A DNA stretch of 64,000 nucleotides from Rhodoferax sp. (GCF_012927445.1 NZ_JABBPD010000004.1:593039-657038), one strand, 5' to 3'. Counted from the stretch's first letter, positions 49,256 through 58,796 are shown. Notes: generated from the letters alone by a model not told the origin. A program made the numbers and translations.

Positions 49256-50470
49256 ATGCTGATCGACTTTTTTTACAGCCTGCGCTCGGCCAAACTGCCG
49301 GTATCGGTCAAGGAATTTCTGACCCTGCTCGAAGCCCTGAAAGCCGGCGTGGTGGGCCCCAACGCGCCCGAGCCGCAGGGTGACGAGGAGGCGACCGGTT
49401 ACAAGATCGACGACTTTTACTACCTGAGCCGCACCACGCTGGTGAAGGACGAGAAGCACTTTGACAAGTTCGACCGCGCCTTTGCCGCCTACTTCAAGGG
49501 CGTGGAAATGATTGCCGACTTCACCAAGGACATCCCGCTGGAGTGGCTGCGCAAGAACCTGGAACTGGAACTCAGCCCCGAGGAGCGCGCCAAGATCGAG
49601 AAGATGGGCTGGGATGAGTTGATGGAAACACTGAAAAAGCGTTTTGAAGAGCAGAAGGAACGCCATGAAGGCGGCTCCAAATGGATCGGCACCGGTGGCA
49701 CCAGCCCGTTTGGCGCCTACGGCCAGAACCCGCAAGGCATTCGCATCGGCCAGGACAAGAGCCGCAACCGCAGCGCCGTCAAGGTGTGGGACCAGCGCGC
49801 CTACAAAGACTACGATGACTCGCAAGAGCTGGGCACCCGCAACATCAAAATCGCGCTACGGCGCCTGCGCAAGTTTGCCCGCGAAGGCCATGAAGAAGAG
49901 CTGGACCTGGACGACACCATCTACTCCACTGCCGCCAACGCCGGCTATCTGGACATCAAGATGCGCCCCGAGCGCCACAACAATGTCAAAGTGCTGTTGC
50001 TGATGGACGTCGGCGGCACCATGGACGACCACATCCAGCGGGTGGAGGAGCTGTTCAGCGCGACCAAATCGGAGTTCAAGCACCTGGAGTTTTACTATTT
50101 CCACAATTGTGTTTATGACTTCATGTGGAAGAACAACCGCCGCCGCTTTGCCGAAAAGTTCCCGACCTGGGACATCATCCGCAAGTACAACAAGGACTAC
50201 AAGCTGATCTTCATCGGTGATGCCACCATGAGTCCGTATGAGATTTTGCAACCCGGCGGCAGCGTGGAATACAACAACGAAGAGGCCGGCGTGGAGTGGC
50301 TGCAGCGCCTCACCAGCGCCTTCCCCAAATTTGCCTGGATCAACCCGGAGCCGCAAGGCGTCTGGCAATACCGCCAGAGCATCAGCGTGGTCCAGCAGCT
50401 GATGAACCAGCGCATGTTCCCACTCACCCTCAAGGGACTCGAAGAGACGATGCGCTTGCTGACAAAATAG
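49256..50470 (+). CDS. VWA domain protein, CoxE-like, partner of MoxR
   Basis: 404 residues. An N-terminal helical domain (FFYSLRSAKLPVSVKEFLTLLEALKAGVV) is followed by a charged central region and a C-terminal VWA/CoxE domain. The metal-site motif reads LLLMDVGGTMDD, with Gly replacing the first Ser of DxSxS, and the second part YKLIFIGDATMSPYEI. No membrane segment is seen, so it should be cytoplasmic. With the MoxR ATPase it likely forms a chaperone pair for a cofactor-bearing enzyme not located here. It ends five bp before tamA. Confidence 0.88.
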   Translation: MLIDFFYSLRSAKLPVSVKEFLTLLEALKAGVVGPNAPEPQGDEEATGYKIDDFYYLSRTTLVKDEKHFDKFDRAFAAYFKGVEMIADFTKDIPLEWLRKNLELELSPEERAKIEKMGWDELMETLKKRFEEQKERHEGGSKWIGTGGTSPFGAYGQNPQGIRIGQDKSRNRSAVKVWDQRAYKDYDDSQELGTRNIKIALRRLRKFAREGHEEELDLDDTIYSTAANAGYLDIKMRPERHNNVKVLLLMDVGGTMDDHIQRVEELFSATKSEFKHLEFYYFHNCVYDFMWKNNRRRFAEKFPTWDIIRKYNKDYKLIFIGDATMSPYEILQPGGSVEYNNEEAGVEWLQRLTSAFPKFAWINPEPQGVWQYRQSISVVQQLMNQRMFPLTLKGLEETMRLLTK

Positions 50471-50474
50471 CCGG

Positions 50475-52322
50475 ATGTTCGGGCCATCCAAAAACAAACG
50501 ATTCAACACGCTGACGCAAACGCTGTTCTTGTGGACAGCTTTTTTTGTTTGGATGACAGGATGTGCCGGGACGGTGCAGGCGCAAACGCCAAGCCAGGCC
50601 TTTGACATCGAGATCCAGGCGCCGTCCGAGGTGCAGGACTACCTGCAACGGCACATCGAGCTGCAACGCTACCGCGAGTTGACCGATCTCGACGCCAGCG
50701 AGCTGGCGCGGCTCTTGACCGCGGCCGAACGCAATCTGCAAGACTTGCTGGGTACGCTCGGCTATTTTTCACCGGAGATCAAGCTGGTGGTGCAAGACAC
50801 GCCACAAAATCCCAAGGCAGCACGCCATGTCTTGATTACGGTGCAGCCCGGCGAACCGGTCAAGATCGCCGAGTTCACGCTCGACTTTACCGGCCCGATC
50901 ACACAAGATGAAGCCACGCGGGAGCAGCGCCGGGCGATCCGCGCCAACTGGGCTTTGCGCCGTGGCATGGCCTTTACCCAGGCGAATTGGGATGCGGCCA
51001 AAACGCAGGCCTTGCGACAGCTCATCGCCCAGCGCTATCCGATCGGGACCATTTCTGCCAGCCAGGCCGACATTGACCCGGACACCCAAACCGCCCGGCT
51101 CAGCGTCACGCTGGACTCGGGTCCGGCCTACCGCCTGGGGCCGGTGCAGATCAGCGGCACCCAACGTTACGACGAACAACTGGTGACCCGGCTGGCGCAA
51201 ATAACGCAGGGCGCCGACTACAGCCAAAGCCAATTACTGGAAGCGCAGCAACGGCTGCTGGACAGCGGCTTCTTCGACTCGGCGTTTGTGTCGCTCGACA
51301 CCACGGGCAATCCAATGGCGGCGCCCGTGCTGGTGCAACTGCGCGAGGCCAAGCTGCAAAAAATCGTGCTGGGGGTCGGGATCAGCACCGACGGCGGGCC
51401 GCGCCTGTCCATGGAGCACACCCACCACAAAGTGCCGGGCATTGGCTGGCAGGCCGTCTCGAAACTGTCGCTGGACCGCGAAACCCAATCCTTCGGGACC
51501 GAGTTGACGGCGCCGCCGGATGCATCCGGCTGGCGCTGGGCAACTTCGGCCCTGTTTCAGAGCCAGACCTCAGGCAGCTTCGAGGTGGACAGCCAGCGCT
51601 ACCGGGCCGGCCGCGGGCAAACCAGCGAGCGGACGGACCGCAACTACTATTTGCAATATGACCGTGCCAAAGCCTACGGCGCAGGTTTGCCGACGGTGGC
51701 CGATGCCCTCAGCGCCAATTACGCCTGGACCCAGCGCAACTTCGACAGCCTGCCGTTTCCCGCCAGTGGTTACGGCCTCGGTGCAGAACTGGGCGGCGGC
51801 GTCACCCTGGGCAGCAGCAGAGAACCCTATCTGCGCGTGCTGGCGCGCTGGCTGGGCATTTGGCCTCTGGCGGGTGCGCAGGTGGGCACCCGCGCCACGA
51901 TGCGCGCCGGTCGGGTGGCGCTGCAGACCGAAGGCGGCATGGTGCTGGCCCGCACTGGCGCAGAACTGCCCAGCACCCAGCTGTTCCTGACGGGGGGCGA
52001 TAACTCCGTGCGCGGTTATGCCTTTCGCAGCATTGGCACCGAACTGGCCAATGGCGCGATCGCCGCCGGTCGCTACCTGGCCACGGGCAGCGTGGAGTGG
52101 CAGCGCCCGATCGTGATCAACGACAAACTCACCGATTGGGAAAGCACGGTCTTTCTGGATGCCGGGGCCGTGGCCGACAAGCCGTCGGCGTTGCGGGCGC
52201 AAGTGGGTGTCGGTGCCGGCGTGCGCTGGAAGAGTCCGGTCGGGCCGCTGCAAATTGATTTGGCGTATGGCGTGGCCGTCCAGCAACTGCGCCTGCACAT
52301 GAGCGTGGGGTTCACTTTCTGA
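50475..52322 (+). CDS. tamA: Outer membrane translocation protein TamA (BamA/Omp85 family)
   Basis: 615 residues. A signal peptide with a Cys (FFVWMTGCAGTVQA) is followed by three POTRA-like domains (about 40-270; VQISGTQRYDEQLVTRLAQITQGADYSQSQLLEAQQRLLDSGFF is the last) and a 16-strand-type barrel. The Omp85 barrel signature is FLTGGDNSVRGYAFRSIG, and it ends with the outer-membrane C-terminal Phe (VGFTF). It works with TamB to move lipids and/or assemble outer-membrane proteins. The stop overlaps the tamB start by one base. Confidence 0.93.
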   Translation: MFGPSKNKRFNTLTQTLFLWTAFFVWMTGCAGTVQAQTPSQAFDIEIQAPSEVQDYLQRHIELQRYRELTDLDASELARLLTAAERNLQDLLGTLGYFSPEIKLVVQDTPQNPKAARHVLITVQPGEPVKIAEFTLDFTGPITQDEATREQRRAIRANWALRRGMAFTQANWDAAKTQALRQLIAQRYPIGTISASQADIDPDTQTARLSVTLDSGPAYRLGPVQISGTQRYDEQLVTRLAQITQGADYSQSQLLEAQQRLLDSGFFDSAFVSLDTTGNPMAAPVLVQLREAKLQKIVLGVGISTDGGPRLSMEHTHHKVPGIGWQAVSKLSLDRETQSFGTELTAPPDASGWRWATSALFQSQTSGSFEVDSQRYRAGRGQTSERTDRNYYLQYDRAKAYGAGLPTVADALSANYAWTQRNFDSLPFPASGYGLGAELGGGVTLGSSREPYLRVLARWLGIWPLAGAQVGTRATMRAGRVALQTEGGMVLARTGAELPSTQLFLTGGDNSVRGYAFRSIGTELANGAIAAGRYLATGSVEWQRPIVINDKLTDWESTVFLDAGAVADKPSALRAQVGVGAGVRWKSPVGPLQIDLAYGVAVQQLRLHMSVGFTF

Positions 52323-55300
52323 TGAAACTGCGTCCGCTCTTCCTTTGGCTCACCGGTTTGCTGACCACGGCGGTGCTGCTGGTTGGCGCCCTGCTCTTGA
52401 GCTTGTGGGTCTGGGCCGATAGCGACACGTCGCTGGCCACCGCGCTGCAACAGGCGTCGCGCTACCTGCCTGCCGGGCAGGTGCTGGTGGCCGAAGACGT
52501 GCTCGGCACCCTGCGCAAGGGCGGCCACATTGGCTTGCTGCGCTGGGAGAAAAACGGGCTGGTGGTGGAGGCGCGTCAGATTGATCTGACCTGGCAAGCG
52601 CTGGCCCTGCTGGACCGCCGCTTGCAACTGGACACGCTGCACGCGGCCCAACTCAGCATTGATGACCAAAGCCCAGCCAGCCCGGCCGCGCTGCTGGACA
52701 ACTTGCTGCTGCCGTTTCAGGTGGACCTGACGTTTGTCATCGATGCCCTGCACTGGGCGGGCGCGGGGGCGCTGCAAGCCACCCACCTGTCAGGCCGCTA
52801 CCAGTTTGAGGGCACGCGCCACGCCCTCACGCTTAAGAGTGCCCAGCTGGCGGCGGGCCAGTACCAGGCGCAGGCCAGCGTGTTGGCACAAGCCCCGTTG
52901 ACGCTGGAGGTTCAGGTGCAAGGCGATGTACAAGCGCCCCTTCCCGGCAATGCGCCGCCGCTGCCACTGGCCGCCACCGCCTCGGCACGCGGCCATCTGG
53001 CCGGGCCCGATGCACGGCTAGAGATACTGGCCGAGGTGCGACCGGCCAGCCCCAGCGCCGCACCCCGAATTGACGCCAAAGCCACCGCGCCGATGCAGGC
53101 AAGATTGGCGGCCAAAATCAGCCCGTGGGCAGCGCAACCTGTTGTCAAAGCCGATGCCACGTTCAATGATCTGAACCTGGCCACCCTGTGGCCGGCGGCA
53201 CCACAAACCCTGCTCACTGGCAGCGCCGCCGTGCAGCCGGACACAACGACTACAGCCCCTTCAAGCTGGCTGGTGCAAGGCAAGCTCACCAACCGCCTGA
53301 GTGGCCCCTGGGATCTGGGCCGTCTACCGGTCGATGCCGCGCAGGCACGCCTGAGTTTCCGTGATGGGCAGTGGCAGGTGCAATCGCTCACCGCCGACCT
53401 GGCCGGTGGGCGGCTGGCCGTGCAAGGCCAACTGACGGGCGCTAGCAGCAGCCGCTCGAACGCCACGACCACGCGGAGCTGGCAAGCGGAGGCCACGCTG
53501 AAGAACATCAACCCGGCCGCCCTGCACTCGCAACTGGCGGCGGCGCGCATTGACGGGCAACTCCATGCCACGGCCACACCGCAAGCGATTGAGTTTGACA
53601 CCCGCTTGCAACCCTCGGCCAAGCAACCCGATGCCTCCCGCCTGCAGGGGTTGCACCTGAAAAACGCCAGCGCCAAAGGGCGCTGGGCCGATGGCACGCT
53701 GAGCCTGCAAACGCTGCAACTGCAAACCAGTGATGCCCAGATGCAAGGCCAGATCGATCTGCACCTGGCAAGCAAAGCCACACGCGGGCAAATGCAGCTG
53801 ACATTGCCAGGTGGACAGGCACAAGTTCACGGACAGCTGAGTGCGCAGAGTGGTGCGGGCGAGTTTTCCTTGAAGGTGACGGATGCGGCGAAAGCCTCGC
53901 GCTGGCTGGCAACGCTGCCCGGGTTGTCCAAGCTGCTGCCCGACAAGGCGGTCCAAGGCAACGGAGAACTGACCGGGACGTGGGCCGGCGGTTGGCAAAG
54001 CACCAATTTGGTGGTGCAAAGCAGCCTGCGCGCCCAAGTCCTGCAACCCGTCGAAGGCCAACCGGCAACCGGTACGCGTCGGTTCGATCTGCAAGCCCAG
54101 GCCACCGGCCGGCGCCAGCCCAGCGGCGCCTGGCAGGCCGTGGTCAATTCCGCCCGACTGCAAGCGCAGAGTGGCCAACGCCCGGGCACCTGGACCATTC
54201 AAAGCAGCCAACCCGTCAGCCTCGGCTGGAACAGCACGGCCACCGGCAACGTGCTGGAAACCAGCGCAGGCGAAGCCGCCCTGACCGGCCCAGTCCCCGG
54301 CGCTGCCACCCTCGTCTGGCGCCCGATTCGCTGGAGCCGCAGCGGGGCGCGCCAGGAACTGAAAACCCAAGGTCGCTTGCAAGGCGTGCCGTTGGCCTGG
54401 CTGGACCTGCTGGGCAGCGCACAGGTGACCAAAATGGGTCTGCGCGGCGATCTGGTTTTTGATGGCGATTGGGATGTGCTGGCGGCGGACACGCTCAAAG
54501 TAAACGCCTCCTTGGTGCGGCGCAGCGGCGACATCAGCTTGCAGGCGGAAGGGGACGCGGGCCCCGGCATCAGTGCGGGCGTCAAGGACGCCCGCCTCAC
54601 CCTGAAAGCGGACGGCGATGCGCTGCGCGTCAGCGCGCGCTGGGACAGCGAGCGGGCGGGCCAGGCGCAAGGCGACTTCAGCACCCGAATCGCCAGCGGC
54701 GCTGACGGCTGGCGCTGGCCGGCCGAGGCACCGCTGACCGGCTCGCTGCGGGCTCAACTGCCACAAGCTGGTGTTTGGTCGGTGCTGGCCCCGCCGGGCT
54801 GGCGCATTCGTGGCACGCTGGACGCCAACATCGCCCTCAGCGGCACGCGCATCGCGCCGCAGTGGAGCGGCACGCTGAATGCCGACAGCCTGGCGCTGCG
54901 CTCGATCGCCGACGGCATTGAATTCAGCCATGGCAAACTGCGCAGCACCTTGCGCGGACAGCGTCTTGACATCCAGGAATTCAGTTTGCAGGGCGCCAGC
55001 GGGGGCGGCGGCAGTGGCGGCACACTGACGGCCCAAGGATTTGCCCAATGGCTGCCCAGCGGCACCGGCGCCACGGCGGGTCTGTCCAAAATTCGTATCG
55101 AACTGGCGGCCCAGGCGCAGGCCCTGCGCGTGACGGCACGCGCCGACCGACGTCTGGCGCTCTCGGGCCAACTGCAGGTCAAACTACAAGACGCCCAACT
55201 GGAAATACGCGGGGCGCTGAAGGCCGATCAGGCGCTCTTCATCCTGCCCGATGAAAACACCCCCAGCCTCGGCCATGACGTGGTGGTGAAATCATCAACC

Positions 55301-56089
55301 AAAAATCCGGCAACCGCAGCCGACAAGATTGAAAACGACGCCCCGGCGCCCGACAACCTCCGCATCGTGCCCGATGTCGCCATCACACTGGACATGGGAC
55401 CCGACTTTCAGGTGCAGGGCCGTGGTCTCACGACGCGACTGGCCGGCACTCTCATGCTGATCAGCTCGGCGGCCACCAACAGCCTCCCGCGCCTGATGGG
55501 CAACTTGAGCACGGTACGCGGCAGCTACAAAGCCTACGGCCAGCAACTCGACATCGAAGAAGGCGTGCTGCGCTTCACCGGTCCTTACGACAATCCGACG
55601 CTCGACATTTTGGCCATCCGGCCCAATTTAACGGTGCGCGTGGGCGTGCAGATCAGCGGTACGGCGCTGTCGCCGCGGGTGCGCCTTTACTCAGAACCCG
55701 AGATGCCGGAAGCCGAAAAACTGGCGTGGCTGGTGCTCGGCCGCTCGGCCGCCAACGGCGGCGCCGAGGCCGCCGTGTTGCAGCAAGCTGCGATGGCGCT
55801 GTTGGGCGGCAACGGCCGGGGTCTGTCGGGCGGACTGAGCGCGGCACTGGGGCTGGACGAGCTGTCCGTGCGCGGCGCGAGCAGCAGCGCCAATGGCACC
55901 ACCAGTGCCGCCGCCGTCACGCTGGGCAAGCGCCTGTCGCGCAACTTCTACGTCGCCTACGAGCGCAGCATGGCCGGGACCCTGGGCACGGTTTATATCT
56001 TCTACGACCTGTCACGGCGCTTTACCCTGCGCGCCCAGACCGGTGAGCAAAGCACGATTGACCTGATTTTCACGGTGCCGTACGACTGA
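52322..56089 (+). CDS. tamB: TamB, translocation and assembly module / intermembrane lipid-bridge protein
   Basis: 1255 residues. One N-terminal membrane anchor (LWLTGLLTTAVLLVGALLLSLWVW) is followed by a very long repetitive beta-groove region and the C-terminal DUF490/TamB domain (about 900-1255), ending in LGKRLSRNFYVAYERSMAGTLGTVYIFYDLSRRFTLRAQTGEQSTIDLIFTVPYD-type strands. The family spans the periplasm between inner membrane and TamA. Length fits. Coupled to tamA by the TGATG overlap. It is the last chromosomal gene before the tRNA and the mobile element. Confidence 0.93.
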   Translation: MKLRPLFLWLTGLLTTAVLLVGALLLSLWVWADSDTSLATALQQASRYLPAGQVLVAEDVLGTLRKGGHIGLLRWEKNGLVVEARQIDLTWQALALLDRRLQLDTLHAAQLSIDDQSPASPAALLDNLLLPFQVDLTFVIDALHWAGAGALQATHLSGRYQFEGTRHALTLKSAQLAAGQYQAQASVLAQAPLTLEVQVQGDVQAPLPGNAPPLPLAATASARGHLAGPDARLEILAEVRPASPSAAPRIDAKATAPMQARLAAKISPWAAQPVVKADATFNDLNLATLWPAAPQTLLTGSAAVQPDTTTTAPSSWLVQGKLTNRLSGPWDLGRLPVDAAQARLSFRDGQWQVQSLTADLAGGRLAVQGQLTGASSSRSNATTTRSWQAEATLKNINPAALHSQLAAARIDGQLHATATPQAIEFDTRLQPSAKQPDASRLQGLHLKNASAKGRWADGTLSLQTLQLQTSDAQMQGQIDLHLASKATRGQMQLTLPGGQAQVHGQLSAQSGAGEFSLKVTDAAKASRWLATLPGLSKLLPDKAVQGNGELTGTWAGGWQSTNLVVQSSLRAQVLQPVEGQPATGTRRFDLQAQATGRRQPSGAWQAVVNSARLQAQSGQRPGTWTIQSSQPVSLGWNSTATGNVLETSAGEAALTGPVPGAATLVWRPIRWSRSGARQELKTQGRLQGVPLAWLDLLGSAQVTKMGLRGDLVFDGDWDVLAADTLKVNASLVRRSGDISLQAEGDAGPGISAGVKDARLTLKADGDALRVSARWDSERAGQAQGDFSTRIASGADGWRWPAEAPLTGSLRAQLPQAGVWSVLAPPGWRIRGTLDANIALSGTRIAPQWSGTLNADSLALRSIADGIEFSHGKLRSTLRGQRLDIQEFSLQGASGGGGSGGTLTAQGFAQWLPSGTGATAGLSKIRIELAAQAQALRVTARADRRLALSGQLQVKLQDAQLEIRGALKADQALFILPDENTPSLGHDVVVKSSTKNPATAADKIENDAPAPDNLRIVPDVAITLDMGPDFQVQGRGLTTRLAGTLMLISSAATNSLPRLMGNLSTVRGSYKAYGQQLDIEEGVLRFTGPYDNPTLDILAIRPNLTVRVGVQISGTALSPRVRLYSEPEMPEAEKLAWLVLGRSAANGGAEAAVLQQAAMALLGGNGRGLSGGLSAALGLDELSVRGASSSANGTTSAAAVTLGKRLSRNFYVAYERSMAGTLGTVYIFYDLSRRFTLRAQTGEQSTIDLIFTVPYD

Positions 56090-56128
56090 GCGCGGGTTGA
56101 CAATCGCGTAGCCCTACAATTCGCGCTT

Positions 56129-56203
56129 CTCCTCGTAGCACAATGGATAGTGCGCATGCCTCCTAAGCGTGAAATACAGGTTCGATTCCTGTCGAGGGGA
56201 CCA
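56129..56203 (+). tRNA. tRNA-Arg (anticodon CCT)
   Basis: Acceptor CTCCTCG pairs with CGAGGGG, D arm GCAC/GTGC, anticodon arm CATGC-CTCCTAA-GCGTG with anticodon CCT (reads AGG), T arm ACAGG-TTCGATT-CCTGT, discriminator A and an encoded CCA. All four stems fold. The gene is followed by a terminator-like hairpin and then an integrase gene, so its 3' end is the likely integration site. Confidence 0.95.
56180..56203 (+). other. Probable attachment site (attL) of the integrated element
   Basis: The 3' end of tRNA-Arg(CCT), including the T arm and CCA, is the standard target of the tyrosine integrase that follows. The matching attR repeat would be beyond 64000 and is not seen, so the boundaries are approximate. 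Confidence 0.6.
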
Positions 56204-56235
56204 TTTAATCGTTTCAGACCGTATCAGAAGACCTC

Positions 56236-56271
56236 AAAACCCGCGTAGTGCATAGCTACAGCGGGTTTTTT
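56236..56271 (+). terminator. Terminator after tRNA-Arg
   Basis: AAAACCCGC (56236-56244) pairs with GCGGGTTTT (56261-56269), with T-run to 56271. Ends the tRNA transcript ahead of the integrase. Confidence 0.75.
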
Positions 56272-56305
56272 ATTGCCTCATAGGGTCTCATGGGCTAACA
56301 TGACA

Positions 56306-56368
56306 TACCGACAACTTGACGGTATTTTTGACGGTAGATGCAAATACCGTCAAACGACATACCGTCAA
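56306..56368. promoter_or_regulatory. Five arm-type repeats upstream of the integrase
   Basis: TTGACGGTA occurs at 56316-56324 and 56328-56336; its reverse complement TACCGTCAA at 56345-56353 and 56360-56368, and once with one mismatch (TACCGACAA) at 56306-56314. Such clustered 9-bp sites between att and int are typical of integrase arm-type or excisionase binding sites; autoregulation of int is also possible. Confidence 0.65.
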
Positions 56369-56383
56369 AACAGAGGATTTACC

Positions 56384-57604
56384 GTGGCATTGAACGACAC
56401 ATTCATTAAAAACAACACCAAGCACAGCGGCAAAGTTGCTGGCGATAAGCACGCGGACGGTGGCGGAATGTATCTTTTAGTCAACGCAGGCGGCAAATAT
56501 TGGCGAATGGACTACCGTTTTGAAGGAAAGCGCAAAACGCTGGCGCTGGGTGTTTATCCTGAAGTCTCATTGCTCAAAGCCAGGCAACGGCGCGAAAAGG
56601 CACGGGAGCTGCTGGCAGACGGTATTGATCCCGGTGCAGCCAAACAGGAAGAAAAACAAGCCAAGGCCACGGCAGCAGCCAACACCTTTGAAGTGGTTGC
56701 GGCGCAGTGGCTGCTGGCCACGTCAGCGAATCGGGCGACCGTCACGCAAGACAAGGTGGCCAACTGGCTGAAAAAGGACATCAACCCCCATATCGGCGCC
56801 ATGCCCCTGACCACCATCGGACCGCGTGACGTGCTGGCAGTCGCCCGCCGGATGGAAACCCGCAAGGTGTTCGACAGTGCCAAGCGGATCGTACAAATTT
56901 GCGGGCAAGTTTTCCGCTACGCCGTGGCTGAGGGCACGGCAGAGCGCGACATCACGGCAGACTTGCGCGGCGCATTGCAGCAAGGCGAGAAAAAACATTA
57001 CGCCGCCATCACGGAGCCCAAACAGGCCGGCGAATTGATGCGCTCCATCTTCGCCTACAGCGGGCACCAATGCACCCTGGCAGCGCTCAAACTCACCCCG
57101 CTGGTGTTTGTACGTCCCGGAGAGCTGCGCACGGCTGAATGGGCAGAAATCGACCTGGACGGCGCGGAGTGGCGCATCCCCGGCAGCAAAATGAAAATGG
57201 ATAACGATCACATCGTGCCCCTGTCCACGCAGTCGGTGGAGCTACTGCGCAGCGTGCAGCCACTTACAGGCCATGGGCGCTACGTGTTCCCCAGCCTGCG
57301 CACCGGCGAACGCCCCATGAGCGAAAACACCATCAATGCAGCATTGCGCGGCATGGGCTACGCCAAAGAGGTGCACTGTGCCCACGGCTTCCGGGCCATG
57401 GCACGCACCATCATGGACGAAGTGCTGGGCCAACGGGTTGACCTGATCGAACATCAATTAGCCCACGCGGTGAAGGATGCCAACGGGCGAGCCTACAACC
57501 GTACGGCCCACCTGCCGGCACGCCGGGTGATGATGCAGACATGGGCTGACTACCTGGACAAACTGCGCATGGGTGCGGACGTGATCCAGTTCAAAAAAGC
57601 ATAA
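56384..57604 (+). CDS. int: Tyrosine-type integrase (P4-like, DUF4102 N-terminus)
   Basis: 406 residues. The N-terminal arm-binding domain (LNDTFIKNNTKHSGKVAGDKHADGGGMYLLVNAGGKYWRMDYRF) is the DUF4102 type. The core-binding and catalytic domains follow with Arg244 (FVRPGELR), His334-x-x-Arg337 (HGFRAM), His361 and nucleophile Tyr371 (AYNRTAHL). All catalytic residues are present. I place the start at the GTG at 56384, since AGAGGA lies six bases before it and the DUF4102 domain begins there; an upstream in-frame extension to 56273 crosses the arm repeats and is unlikely. It drives integration at the adjacent tRNA-Arg. Confidence 0.94.
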   Translation: MALNDTFIKNNTKHSGKVAGDKHADGGGMYLLVNAGGKYWRMDYRFEGKRKTLALGVYPEVSLLKARQRREKARELLADGIDPGAAKQEEKQAKATAAANTFEVVAAQWLLATSANRATVTQDKVANWLKKDINPHIGAMPLTTIGPRDVLAVARRMETRKVFDSAKRIVQICGQVFRYAVAEGTAERDITADLRGALQQGEKKHYAAITEPKQAGELMRSIFAYSGHQCTLAALKLTPLVFVRPGELRTAEWAEIDLDGAEWRIPGSKMKMDNDHIVPLSTQSVELLRSVQPLTGHGRYVFPSLRTGERPMSENTINAALRGMGYAKEVHCAHGFRAMARTIMDEVLGQRVDLIEHQLAHAVKDANGRAYNRTAHLPARRVMMQTWADYLDKLRMGADVIQFKKA

Positions 57605-57713
57605 AACAGTTTTAAGCCACGCCTAGCCCCGGCCTAATTAACCGAGGCGAAGACCGGGACACCCTGACCTGGCGGCGCTGGCTACTTTATTGGGGCGTGA
57701 CAGGGGACGCATG

Positions 57714-58391
57714 ATGAGAACTTCAAAACAGGAAGTAGGGCGAATATTGGCAGAGTTAGACGGCCAACTTCAGAGGCTCTTTGATGGAACAAAATTCGCT
57801 GATATCGGTCTCGCCGAACTTGCTTTCCGTCAGCTTCTTGAGTCGGCGAATGCGGGTGTGAGCCTTGAGGAAATGATGAGCGATCTATTGGCAAAGATGG
57901 CCAATTTTCCAATACCGCAAGAATATTTGCAGCACGTACTAAAGGCTTGTGCACATTCAGTCTCAGCCACGCTCCATTCCCAGTCTGGGAATGAGATAGG
58001 GGCATGGCAGCAGCTTTCAGATGCAAAGAATGAGGCTGGGTGTGCCTTGGCGTTGTTTGTGAATAGTTCTGAGCAACACCACAGAAAAACCGCGTTCTCT
58101 ACGTCCGGTGGAAATAGCCGTGGCGGTCAAAACGCCAAATTGCGGGAGTTCGTCCTGACTGAGTGGAAACTCCTAAAGTTAGGTGATAGCAATCTAAAAC
58201 CCGGTACTGCTGCAAAGTCTATCGCCGATAGATTTTTCAGTCCACGCGGCAACCCATATCAGCGTCCAGCGCTGAATTTGGATGACTATGACGCCGAAAC
58301 TAAATTGGATGGTCTTGAACGGGCATTTGGAGACTGGATACGTAAATCTACAAATAGGGCACAGAGAAAAATAAAAAATACGGTTGCTTAG
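57714..58391 (+). CDS. Uncharacterised protein, possible cargo gene
   Basis: 225 residues, soluble, mostly helical. I recognise no family. The N-terminal half is Leu/Ala-rich with QEVGRILAELDGQLQRLFDGTKFADIGLAELAFRQLLESA; the C-terminal part AAKSIADRFFSPRGNPYQRPALNLDDYDAETKLDGLERAFGDWIRKS might bind nucleic acid. Base composition is visibly more AT-rich than the backbone. It sits between integrase and AlpA, where cargo genes often lie. GGGGA precedes the ATG at 57714; the ATG at 57711 is too close. Confidence 0.6.
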   Translation: MRTSKQEVGRILAELDGQLQRLFDGTKFADIGLAELAFRQLLESANAGVSLEEMMSDLLAKMANFPIPQEYLQHVLKACAHSVSATLHSQSGNEIGAWQQLSDAKNEAGCALALFVNSSEQHHRKTAFSTSGGNSRGGQNAKLREFVLTEWKLLKLGDSNLKPGTAAKSIADRFFSPRGNPYQRPALNLDDYDAETKLDGLERAFGDWIRKSTNRAQRKIKNTVA

Positions 58392-58460
58392 CAAGCGGAT
58401 AGCCCGCAAGCGGGGGAAATTCGACACTTCATATCAAGCCGTTTCAGGAGGCGGCGCGAT

Positions 58461-58796
58461 ATGTCATACAAGTCATCGATTACACCCAAAACCACGATTG
58501 CATCAAGCGTTCCGGCTCCAAAGGTCGAAATTCACGTACCGGCTAATCCAGCCAAAGCAATCATCAACCAGTCGGTTTTCGACGCACTGCCAGATAGTGC
58601 TTTTATTCGAGAAGCGCAACTGGTGCAAAGCCCCAAACGGCCCGGTATACCGGCACCCCTGCCATTCTCTGCCCCGACGCTGTGGCGAAATGTGAAGGCA
58701 GGAACGTTCCCGGCTCCACTCAAGTTGTCCCAGCGCGTGACAGCTTGGCGAGTAGGTGACATCCGTGCCTGGATGGCATCGCAGGCCACGGCGTAA
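58461..58796 (+). CDS. AlpA-type regulator (excisionase-like DNA-binding protein)
   Basis: 111 residues. The C-terminal part SAPTLWRNVKAGTFPAPLKLSQRVTAWRVGDIRAWM is the AlpA/winged-helix pattern: APTLWR recognition helix, FPxPxKLS wing, WRxxDIxxW. AlpA proteins activate or excise P4-like elements. The N-terminal 65 residues form a Pro/Ser/Ala-rich extension not usual in AlpA. AGGAGG lies just upstream of the ATG. Confidence 0.8.
   Translation: MSYKSSITPKTTIASSVPAPKVEIHVPANPAKAIINQSVFDALPDSAFIREAQLVQSPKRPGIPAPLPFSAPTLWRNVKAGTFPAPLKLSQRVTAWRVGDIRAWMASQATA

Noticed and set aside
53324..55171. A 615-codon open frame antisense to tamB
   Set aside because: Low-complexity translation with no domain; tamB on the other strand is complete.
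56098..56120. Promoter TTGACA/TACAAT before tRNA-Arg
   Set aside because: The spacer is only about 11-12 bp, too short for a normal sigma-70 promoter.
57620..57650. A copy of the repeat near CCTAGCCCC after the integrase
   Set aside because: No head hairpin and no CGCAA middle; match too short.
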